From contig MFLB01000032.1 in NCBI GenBank assembly GCA_001781445.1, positions 1-5,566 on the forward strand: 5,566 nucleotides of DNA. Direction: 5' to 3'. Position numbers and translations under genes: made by a program. Source of the DNA: Candidatus Kaiserbacteria bacterium RIFCSPHIGHO2_01_FULL_58_22. GTDB lineage: Bacteria; Patescibacteriota; Minisyncoccia; Phycocordibacterales; UBA2100. This document shows positions 1 through 4,297 of the stretch, in pieces; positions within the stretch are counted from its first letter, which is position 1, and every line of letters starts with the position of its first letter. The notes under the pieces were generated by a model. That model saw only the letters and a program-made list of their open reading frames with translations. It was not told where the DNA came from and ran no database searches.

Positions 1-2
1 AT

Positions 3-155
3 ACGGCGCTCGAAGAGCTGTGCGACAAATACAAGACGGATCCCGATCCGCACATCGCGAAGATAAAGGACCTCGCCGCTGGGGCAGTACTCATTGTCTC
101 GATCATGGCGTTAATCGTCGGCGCGATTATCTTTATTCCCTACCTTTTGTCATGA
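3..155 (+). CDS. dgkA: C-terminal part of a DgkA-type diacylglycerol/undecaprenol kinase (5' end outside the window)
   Basis: The frame is open from the window edge to TGA at 153-155 and gives the last 50 residues of an integral membrane lipid kinase. Visible hallmarks are an ALEEL segment, which in this family follows the conserved NT of the active-site helix, then PHIAKIKD, then the KDLAAGAVL motif. A final hydrophobic helix (about residues 27-48 of the fragment) ends in FIPYLLS. In the Gram-positive-type family the enzyme phosphorylates diacylglycerol or undecaprenol with ATP at the cytoplasmic membrane; which lipid is used here cannot be told. Its stop overlaps the start of the PAP2 gene (ATGA at 152-155), so the two are almost certainly co-transcribed and translationally coupled. 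The N-terminal cytoplasmic part and first membrane helices lie outside the window. Family assignment is firm; substrate is inferred. Confidence 0.85.
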   Translation, partial: TALEELCDKYKTDPDPHIAKIKDLAAGAVLIVSIMALIVGAIIFIPYLLS

Positions 156-721
156 GCGGACTGGATAATGCTACTTTGCATGCACTTTACACGATTCGTG
201 ATCCTCTTCTGACGCAGATTTTTTTAATTATTACCGCTCTCGGCGAAGCAAGTTTTACTGCAGGAGTCACAATATTTCTCGCGATATATCTTTTTACAAG
301 GAAACGTGTCGCAGAAACTGTTGGGCTTCTGGTATCAGCGGGTGGCGCAGGGGCTGTTATTTATGGCCTGAAGGAAATCGTGGGGCGGGCACGACCTGAT
401 GTTATTTACAATGTCGTCGAAGAAACTACGTCATCGTTTCCGAGTTGGCACGCTGGGCTTGCGGTGGCCCTGTATGGGTACTGCATTTATTTGCTGTGGG
501 CCTTAGTCCGCGCGCATCGGTGGGCACGCGCGGCGATAAGGCTCTTACACGTACTTATTCTTGCAATAACGTTTAGCCGCCTGTACTTGGGCATGCACTA
601 TGTGAGCGACGTTCTCGTTGGCGCGTTTATCGGTGGGGTCTTCCTGGCCTTAGGTATATTCCTTTCGCAGCGACTCAGTCGCCATTCAGTATCGTCTTCA
701 AAAGCGCCATGCGGACGATGA
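152..721 (+). CDS. PAP2-family membrane phosphatase (undecaprenyl-diphosphatase/lipid phosphatase-like)
   Basis: A 189-residue polytopic membrane protein carrying all three PAP2 signature motifs: K74-X6-RP (KEIVGRARP, 74-82), PSWHAG (97-102, with Trp in the usual PSGH Gly position) and SR-X5-H-X3-D (142-153). His100 and His149 are the expected catalytic pair. Hydrophobic stretches at about 20-48, 56-72, 103-120, 128-142 and 153-172 fit a five- or six-helix BcrC/PgpB-like fold. I chose the ATG at 152 because it overlaps the dgkA stop and gives a normal family N terminus; the frame is open further upstream, but that part lies inside dgkA. No Shine-Dalgarno is visible, which suits coupling. Next to a lipid kinase it probably recycles an undecaprenyl or glycerolipid phosphate, but the substrate is not provable here. 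Its last 15 codons overlap the 3' end of pyrB on the other strand. Confidence 0.88.
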   Translation: MSGLDNATLHALYTIRDPLLTQIFLIITALGEASFTAGVTIFLAIYLFTRKRVAETVGLLVSAGGAGAVIYGLKEIVGRARPDVIYNVVEETTSSFPSWHAGLAVALYGYCIYLLWALVRAHRWARAAIRLLHVLILAITFSRLYLGMHYVSDVLVGAFIGGVFLALGIFLSQRLSRHSVSSSKAPCGR

Positions 722-1586
722 GGCCATAGCCGACTTGCCTGAAGTAGACGGCATGCGGAGAATCATCCACGTCCTCCGCGATCTCCCCTACACGAGGCAG
801 GGGATGAATGATGATGGCGCCCTCTTTCATCGCGTCGGCCGTCTCGCGCGTGATGATGTAGCGGCCCTTCAGCTTCTCGTATTCCGCGTCATTCTTTATC
901 CACTCCTTCGCGATGCGCGTCTGGTAGAGAACGTCGGCATCGCGGAACACAGCCTGCATGTCTTCCGTCTCCACATATTGAACCCCGTGTTCCCGCAGGT
1001 GGGACTTCACGTCGTCTTCCATGCGCAACTCCGGTGCGGAGACGAAGGTGATGCGGATGTCCTTGTACTTGCTCAAAAGGTACGCGAGCGAGCGCGGCGA
1101 GCGGTAGTAGCGCAAATTGCCGACGAATGCGATATGGATGCCGTCTTCCCTGCCGAGTTCGCGCTGGATCGTGTAGAGGTCGAGAAGCGCCTGCGTGGGA
1201 TGCTGGCCGAGGTTGCCGTCTCCCGCGTTGATGACGGGTATCTTCGACACGGCGGCGGCGCGAGTGGCAGAGCCGGTTTCCCCGTGCCGAAGAACGATGA
1301 TGTCGGCGTAGTGGTTGATGACGCGGATAGAATCCTCGAGCGTCTCGCCCTTCGCCTGAGAGGAGGAATCCCCGCTCTCCATCGTTATCACGTCGCCGCC
1401 CAGGCGGAGCATGGCGGATTCAAAGGAGAGGCGCGTGCGGGTGGAAGGTTCGTAGAAAAGCGCGGCGAGTATTTTTCCGTCGAGGGTGCGCTCGCGCTTC
1501 CCTTCGAGGCTCGTCGCGAGCTCGAAAAGCTTCTTCAAGGATTCCCTATCGAACTGCTGTGTCTCTATGAGGTGTTGCATTGGCAT
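675..1586 (-). CDS. pyrB: Aspartate carbamoyltransferase, catalytic chain
   Basis: A 303-residue carbamoyltransferase, normal length for PyrB, which condenses carbamoyl phosphate and L-aspartate in cytoplasmic pyrimidine synthesis. Visible motifs: FYEPSTRTRLSFESA (44-58, carbamoyl-phosphate loop STRT at 48-51), SSSQAKGET (74-82, with Lys79 as the mobile 80s-loop lysine), RH at 100-101, QHPTQALLDLYTI (128-140) and HPLPRVGEI (261-269). Several positions depart from the family: the usual GDL-x-x-GRT is GNLRYYRS (156-163), TRxQKER is TRIAKEW (223-229), and RVDEI is RVGEI. The Ala226 change corresponds to E. coli Gln231, a substrate-binding residue. There is no pyrI regulatory gene next to it, so it is probably an unregulated trimer. 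A second ATG two codons in (1580) could also be the start. A TATACT box ends 8 nt before the first ATG and no Shine-Dalgarno is seen. The stop is TGA. Confidence 0.93.
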   Translation of the reverse strand: MPMQHLIETQQFDRESLKKLFELATSLEGKRERTLDGKILAALFYEPSTRTRLSFESAMLRLGGDVITMESGDSSSQAKGETLEDSIRVINHYADIIVLRHGETGSATRAAAVSKIPVINAGDGNLGQHPTQALLDLYTIQRELGREDGIHIAFVGNLRYYRSPRSLAYLLSKYKDIRITFVSAPELRMEDDVKSHLREHGVQYVETEDMQAVFRDADVLYQTRIAKEWIKNDAEYEKLKGRYIITRETADAMKEGAIIIHPLPRVGEIAEDVDDSPHAVYFRQVGYGLIVRMALLKTILNGD

Positions 1587-1594
1587 TGAGCGAC

Positions 1595-1600
1595 AGTATA
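1595..1600 (-). promoter_or_regulatory. Probable -10 box of pyrB (TATACT), near-leaderless arrangement
   Basis: TATACT on the - strand matches the bacterial -10 consensus at five of six bases and lies 8 nt before the pyrB ATG at 1586. Transcription would start at or next to the start codon. The upstream heptamer repeats offer TTCACT hexamers as weak -35 candidates (4 of 6 matches to TTGACA, spacing 15). The same box sits 9 nt before the ECF-like gene. This is a sequence match only. Confidence 0.45.
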
Positions 1601-1604
1601 CAGC

Positions 1605-1631
1605 GAACAGTGAACAGTGAACAGTGAACAG
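1605..1631. repeat. Tandem heptamer repeat (GAACAGT) x 3.9
   Basis: Three perfect head-to-tail GAACAGT units (1605-1611, 1612-1618, 1619-1625) are followed by a fourth unit lacking its last base (1626-1631). On the - strand they read as ACTGTTC units. They fill the 54-bp gap between the ECF-like gene stop (1641) and the pyrB start (1586), directly upstream of the pyrB TATACT box. Short heptameric tandem repeats can change copy number by slippage; whether this one does cannot be told from a single sequence. Confidence 0.85.
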
Positions 1632-1640
1632 CGCGTATGA

Positions 1641-2171
1641 TCAAATCCGCTTGAGCAATGCGAAATGGTGCTCCAACGCTGCGTTCTGCACCACCCAGTG
1701 GTACAGCGCGGGGGAAAGGAGTATCGTGAAGACGGTCGTGCCGAGCACGTGCATGAGGGTGAAGGGGATCTGGCCGACTAGGGCGGCGGCGAGCGGCTGG
1801 GCGTTGAATACCGGGCCGATCAGCATCGTTGCGGCGTCGTAGAGGATCGTGCCGGGGATGCCGAAGACGAGGAAGTTCTTCACGCTCGCCTCGCGATTCC
1901 TGAAAAAATAGTGCGCGCCGACGCCGAGGAGCCCGTAGCAGATCGCGGTAACCCACGTCCAACTCCCCCATCCGCTCGTGATGGCGTCGTAGAGAACGAT
2001 GCCGAGGAACCCGAACAGGAAACTGCCGACCGGCCCGTAGCGTTTCGAGAAAGGCATGACGACGCTAAGCATCGGCTCGAAATTCGGCGGGCGGAACGGG
2101 ATGAGGCGGAAAAGAAAGACGGCTGTCCAGCCGATGAGGAATTTAAGCGAGCCTGCCGTTGAAGATTCCAT
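1641..2171 (-). CDS. ECF transporter S-component-like integral membrane protein
   Basis: A 176-residue, very hydrophobic protein with about five or six membrane segments (roughly residues 9-25, 46-62, 70-90, 98-116, 126-145 and 146-162). The pattern RLIPFRPPNFEPMLSVVMPF (22-41), followed by YDAITSGWGSWTWVTAICYG (61-80) and later GQIPFTLMHVLG (133-144), resembles S (substrate-binding) subunits of energy-coupling-factor vitamin transporters as I know that fold. S components bind a small solute and need a shared T subunit and two ATPases, none of which is encoded in this window. The substrate is unknown. The ATG at 2171 is the first start after an in-frame TGA (2187-2189), and no Shine-Dalgarno precedes it. 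The gene ends 54 bp before pyrB on the same strand, so the two may be co-transcribed, although pyrB has its own promoter candidate. An unrelated five- or six-helix membrane protein remains possible. Confidence 0.65.
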   Translation of the reverse strand: MESSTAGSLKFLIGWTAVFLFRLIPFRPPNFEPMLSVVMPFSKRYGPVGSFLFGFLGIVLYDAITSGWGSWTWVTAICYGLLGVGAHYFFRNREASVKNFLVFGIPGTILYDAATMLIGPVFNAQPLAAALVGQIPFTLMHVLGTTVFTILLSPALYHWVVQNAALEHHFALLKRI

Positions 2172-2180
2172 GGGAGATAG

Positions 2181-2189
2181 AGTATATCA
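2181..2189 (-). promoter_or_regulatory. Probable extended -10 promoter of the ECF-like gene
   Basis: The - strand reads TGATATACT, an extended -10 element (TGn plus TATACT). TATACT occupies 2181-2186 and ends 9 nt before the ATG at 2171. No TTGACA-like -35 is present at 16-18 nt upstream, as is usual for extended -10 promoters. The predicted start point lies within about 3 nt of the ATG, so the transcript would be leaderless or nearly so, in keeping with the missing Shine-Dalgarno. This is inferred from sequence match only. Confidence 0.5.
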
Positions 2190-2218
2190 TCGAAGCATGG
2201 AGAGGCTGGGGATTATTA

Positions 2219-2265
2219 CTTGCGCAGAATACCTCGCGGCTCTGCCGCGAGGATGAATGCGCAAG
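2219..2265. repeat. Composite inverted repeat (8-bp outer and 9-bp inner stems)
   Basis: The outer arms CTTGCGCA (2219-2226) and TGCGCAAG (2258-2265) enclose inner arms CCTCGCGGC (2232-2240) and GCCGCGAGG (2244-2252), which are separated by only TCT. A symmetric 5x5 internal loop (GAATA/ATGAA) joins the two stems. No T-run follows on either strand, so a simple intrinsic terminator is unlikely; a REP-like element or a structured RNA fits better. Confidence 0.7.
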
Positions 2266-2278
2266 AGCGGAGGGGGTC

Positions 2279-2300
2279 GGGGAACCGCGGTCGGTTCCCC
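2279..2300. repeat. 8-bp inverted repeat GGGGAACC/GGTTCCCC
   Basis: Perfect arms at 2279-2286 and 2293-2300 surround a 6-nt loop (GCGGTC). There is no T-tract on either side. It is one of a run of consecutive hairpins in this gap. Confidence 0.65.
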
Positions 2301-2330
2301 GTGGAGGAGAGCCGCGAGCGATAGCGAGCG

Positions 2331-2348
2331 TTGAGAACCGGTTCTCAA
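2331..2348. repeat. 18-bp perfect palindrome
   Basis: TTGAGAACCGGTTCTCAA is identical to its own reverse complement over all 18 bases, with no spacer. A two-fold symmetric site without a loop is typical of a dimeric DNA-binding protein site rather than an RNA hairpin. The nearest start codon on the - strand is the ECF-like gene, about 160 bp downstream, which is rather far for a simple operator. Confidence 0.7.
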
Positions 2349-2349
2349 A

Positions 2350-2386
2350 AGTAAAATGCCGCGAGCTTGTTGCGCGGTATTTTACT
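2350..2386. terminator. Possible bidirectional terminator hairpin
   Basis: The arms AGTAAAATGCCGCG (2350-2363) and CGCGGTATTTTACT (2373-2386) pair over 14 positions with one G-T wobble around a 9-nt loop. The G+C core is flanked by A-rich and T-rich halves, the layout of a bidirectional intrinsic terminator; on the - strand the T-rich side continues into a TTTT run. It could equally be a repeat element, since GCCGCGAG in its left arm recurs in the neighbouring hairpins. Confidence 0.4.
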
Positions 2387-2391
2387 CGGCC

Positions 2392-2429
2392 TGTATGAAT
2401 ATATGTGCAGCTGATGAAATATTCATACA
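2392..2429. repeat. 11-bp A+T-rich inverted repeat
   Basis: Perfect arms TGTATGAATAT (2392-2402) and ATATTCATACA (2419-2429) surround a 16-nt loop that itself contains CAGCTG. It lies immediately beyond the DUF5666 terminator. Its role is unknown; it could be a protein-binding site or part of the hairpin cluster. Confidence 0.6.
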
Positions 2430-2442
2430 TCAAATCCGGCGC

Positions 2443-2476
2443 AAAAGACGCGACCCCGCCATCAGGCGGGGCCGCG
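2443..2476 (-). terminator. Intrinsic terminator of the DUF5666 gene
   Basis: On the - strand, 39 bp after the DUF5666 stop, GGCCCCGCC and GGCGGGG arms (7-bp core, 2454-2460 with 2465-2471, loop of 4) are extended by four outer pairs past one mismatch (2449-2452 with 2473-2476). TCTTTT follows (2448-2443). A strong G+C stem followed by a short T-run is the standard Rho-independent form. Confidence 0.7.
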
Positions 2477-2514
2477 CATACGATGTTGGAGGTCGTATCT
2501 CCGTCACGGGATGT

Positions 2515-3342
2515 TTAGAGTCCGAATCGGAGTTTCAACTGCGCGATGAGCGCTTCGAGGCGCGCGATGAACCGAGCGACGCCCTCGGCGCGTATTCCAT
2601 CACCATCGTCATCGTCCTCCACGACGACTTTCGCCGCCGCGAACACCTGCGTGCTCGCGTTGAGCGTACCGGAGACTTTCACTTCGCTTCCGGTCGCGAG
2701 GTTCGCGAGCGCGAGCGTGTTCCCCTCGTCGTTCTTGATGGACGTCGTGCCCGATACCGATACCGTCGTCGTGCCGTTCCTGCCGACTATCACCAAGGTG
2801 CCGGCAGTCGTCGAGACGCTCTCTACGGTTCCCTTGATGCTCACCTGCCCCGCTGTCTTCGGGGATTTCGGATGCGCCGTTTTGTTTTCAACATTCGTCG
2901 CCTTCACGGTAACCGTTGAGGTCGTGTCTGAGACGGCGACTCCGCGGAAGTTTACCGTATCGCCCACGGCGATATCGGCTATCGAACCCCGGCCAGAACC
3001 CTTGATCTCGAACTTAGTCGAGGAGTCCGTCTGCACGTTGAACGTGAAAGGCGGCGTATTGCTCGTGGCGGTAAAACCGCTCGTCGAGGTGGCCGTTACT
3101 GTCGCGCCCCGGACGCGCACGTCGTTGTCGTCCTCTATGCGAACTCGGAAATCCGGCGCGCGCAGGTCGAATTTTCCGAAGAGATTAAAGAAGCCGTTGC
3201 CCGGGCCGCGATTCTCGCGGCCTCGATCGCGGTTCTCCCCTTCATCGGCATGCGTGATGGTTGCAAGCCCGATGCCGAGCGCGACGACCGCCGCGAGAAG
3301 GTATGCGGTGCTCTTGAATGACAGTTCCTTGCGTTTGTTCAT
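2515..3342 (-). CDS. Secreted DUF5666-like protein with two beta-rich repeats and a C-terminal amphipathic helix
   Basis: 275 residues. A basic N terminus (MNKRKELSFK) and hydrophobic core (about 13-30) form a signal peptide, with likely cleavage after THA (32). A charged, glycine-rich linker (33-55: many D, E, R, G) follows. Then come two similar Thr/Ser/Val-rich beta modules, about 76-150 and 165-243. Each has a pattern of 'TGTV...T...FTV...T....G....LA.G..V.V.GT', as in DUF5666/OB-like domains. The tail has an acidic EDDDDGDG stretch (242-249), a possible divalent-cation site, and ends in FIARLEALIAQLKLRFGL, an amphipathic helix. I recall similar endings on exported Parcubacteria proteins. 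The function is unknown; it is probably surface-exposed or periplasm-like. It has its own terminator downstream. No Shine-Dalgarno precedes the ATG at 3342. The low-complexity Ser/Thr content also appears as a long antisense frame on the other strand, which is not a gene. Confidence 0.8.
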   Translation of the reverse strand: MNKRKELSFKSTAYLLAAVVALGIGLATITHADEGENRDRGRENRGPGNGFFNLFGKFDLRAPDFRVRIEDDNDVRVRGATVTATSTSGFTATSNTPPFTFNVQTDSSTKFEIKGSGRGSIADIAVGDTVNFRGVAVSDTTSTVTVKATNVENKTAHPKSPKTAGQVSIKGTVESVSTTAGTLVIVGRNGTTTVSVSGTTSIKNDEGNTLALANLATGSEVKVSGTLNASTQVFAAAKVVVEDDDDGDGIRAEGVARFIARLEALIAQLKLRFGL

Positions 3343-3378
3343 AGTAGTTTGATTGATGTTTTTAATGGCTGGTAATAC

Positions 3379-3594
3379 TCATGTATCTATCTTTTCGACC
3401 TTATGGAGCCACGCGAAACTCGCGTTCCGCATGAGCTTACAGATAAAGACGGCTCTTGTGCCGCTTTCTTTCACGTTTAGCAACGCCTGCGCCCGGCTTA
3501 TCCGGCACTCAAGGAAGCCGCCGAGCGGCGGGAGACAATCGTACACCAGTCGCCATGGAGCCGCAATGAATAATCTAACGACATCGTAAGTCAT
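3379..3594 (-). CDS. Uncertain short ORF, unrecognised product
   Basis: A possible 71-residue frame fills the gap between the histidine phosphatase and the DUF5666 gene. I do not recognise it. The C-terminal half (AQALLNVKESGTRAVFICKL through the final WLHKVEKIDT) looks protein-like, with G/C-rich third codon positions. The N-terminal part starts inside the 21-bp repeat at 3576-3596 and reads through a small hairpin, CCGCC-GAGC-GGCGG (3518-3531). No Shine-Dalgarno is visible. The opposite strand is also open across this stretch (3353-3589), so coding is not established on either. It could be a gene remnant or plain intergenic DNA. If it is not coding, the stretch 3343-3575 holds nothing else I can identify apart from that hairpin. 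Confidence 0.2.
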   Translation of the reverse strand: MTYDVVRLFIAAPWRLVYDCLPPLGGFLECRISRAQALLNVKESGTRAVFICKLMRNASFAWLHKVEKIDT

Positions 3595-3617
3595 TGTAAC
3601 GACTTACGATGTCGTTA
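3576..3617. repeat. Inverted pair of a 21-bp repeat; possible terminator of the histidine phosphatase gene
   Basis: Two abutting copies of a 21-bp sequence lie head to head at 3576-3596 and 3597-3617. The second copy has the form TAACGAC-N7-GTCGTTA; the first differs from its reverse complement at two bases, both near its inner end. Together they make a perfect 17-bp inverted repeat (TAACGACATCGTAAGTC at 3576-3592, complement at 3601-3617) with an 8-nt loop. It begins 6 nt past the histidine phosphatase stop (3624). On the - strand it is followed by a loosely T-rich stretch (TTAGATTATTCATT), which could allow termination, though no proper T-run is present. Confidence 0.8.
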
Positions 3618-3623
3618 TGGCGC

Positions 3624-4277
3624 CTATCCCAAATGCGCGTGGTCGTTCCAGATCCAAAGCGTCCACGGCGTAGCTTCTCCCCACGCTTGTTTTACTGCCG
3701 GGGCTCCGTATCGAAGTACCGTGATGCCGGTATTTTCCATCACCAAAGAACGCGCGAGAGGCTCGAAGTTCTTGCCGTCCAGATTGTTGCCATATAGAGC
3801 GCGCGCGACGATGTAGCGCATATAAAAACCGTGCGTAACTACCAGGAGGTGTTCTTCGGAGCGCGCTTTCAGAAAATCGAGCGCTTGGCCTGCCCTCTCT
3901 TTCAGGTCCGCGAAGTTCTCGCCGTCCAGCACCCGTGGTCCCTTGTCCATCAAGCTTTGCCACCACAATTCGTTGATGCGTTCTGCCTCGGGGTCCCCGA
4001 ACGGCTTGCCGTTGAGCTCGGTCGGCTTGCGTCGCTCTCGGAAAAGTTCCGAGAATTCGACCGGATGGCCGGTCTTCTCGGCGATTATCTCCGCCGTCTC
4101 TTTGGCGCGCGTCTGATTACTCGAAATGATGCCCTCGATCGGAAGCTTCTCGCAACGTTCGGCAACGAATCTCGCTTGTTTTCTTCCACTGTCCGTCAGC
4201 GTTACGTCGACTGCCTGATAGACTGGCGCGATATTGCCTGTACTTTCTCCATGGCGTACGAAATAGACTGTTTTCAT
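3624..4277 (-). CDS. Histidine phosphatase superfamily protein (phosphoglycerate mutase-like)
   Basis: A 217-residue cytoplasmic protein of the 2H-phosphatase/phosphoglycerate mutase-like fold. The catalytic pieces are present: VRHGES (7-12, with Arg8 and phospho-acceptor His9), SNQTRAKETAE (53-63, Arg57), ELFRERRK (77-84, Glu81 as likely acid) and VVTHGFYMR (146-154, His149). The residue order and spacing fit a phosphatase or mutase. The protein is shorter than typical dPGM (about 250), so broad-specificity phosphatase is more likely than glycolytic mutase; the substrate is unknown. A C-terminal Trp-rich segment (TPWTLWIWNDHAHLG, 203-217) is outside the core fold. The ATG at 4277 gives the standard N terminus with the RHG motif at residue 8. 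No Shine-Dalgarno is visible, only an A-rich AAGAAAAATT before the ATG. The gene lies 44 bp after the aminopeptidase stop on the same strand and is bracketed by copies of the 21-bp repeat. Confidence 0.87.
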   Translation of the reverse strand: MKTVYFVRHGESTGNIAPVYQAVDVTLTDSGRKQARFVAERCEKLPIEGIISSNQTRAKETAEIIAEKTGHPVEFSELFRERRKPTELNGKPFGDPEAERINELWWQSLMDKGPRVLDGENFADLKERAGQALDFLKARSEEHLLVVTHGFYMRYIVARALYGNNLDGKNFEPLARSLVMENTGITVLRYGAPAVKQAWGEATPWTLWIWNDHAHLG

Positions 4278-4297
4278 AATTTTTCTTACTCGCCATA

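Larger units (their letters stand above)
2172..2514. other. 343-bp gene-free gap packed with inverted repeats
   Basis: No convincing gene lies between the DUF5666 stop and the ECF-like start. Open frames crossing it are arginine- and serine-rich shadows. It holds, left to right, the ECF promoter, a composite hairpin (2219-2265), an 8-bp stem (2279-2300), an 18-bp palindrome (2331-2348), a 14-bp stem with A/T flanks (2350-2386), an 11-bp stem (2392-2429), the DUF5666 terminator (2443-2476) and a weak 6-bp stem (2478-2498). The octamer GCCGCGAG occurs three times (2244, 2311, 2358). The density suggests a REP-like intergenic repeat mosaic or a structured transcript. Confidence 0.7.

Noticed and set aside
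20..721. Longer PAP2 protein starting at 20
   Set aside because: The first 44 codons lie inside dgkA in another frame and give a charged, non-family N terminus. The ATG overlapping the dgkA stop is the natural start.
735..1589. 284-codon + strand frame antisense to pyrB
   Set aside because: It is the mirror of pyrB codon usage in G+C-rich sequence. Its translation has no recognisable domain, while the opposite strand carries every PyrB motif.
2219..2386. Metabolite riboswitch in front of the ECF-like gene
   Set aside because: I find no known vitamin riboswitch core, and the best promoter lies downstream of these hairpins, next to the ATG, so they would not be part of that leader.
2143..2433. 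Frames on both strands across the hairpin-rich gap, up to 96 codons
   Set aside because: The products are low-complexity Arg/Ser sequences generated by reading through palindromes. There is no start context or recognisable domain.
2546..3352. 268-codon + strand frame antisense to the DUF5666 gene
   Set aside because: Its Ser/Thr/Val/Pro-rich product is the reflection of the repetitive Thr/Ser codons on the other strand, which has a signal peptide, a stop followed by a terminator and two clear domain repeats.
3576..3617. CRISPR-like repeat pair
   Set aside because: The copies are inverted and directly abutting, without spacers, and the third copy is about 700 bp away.
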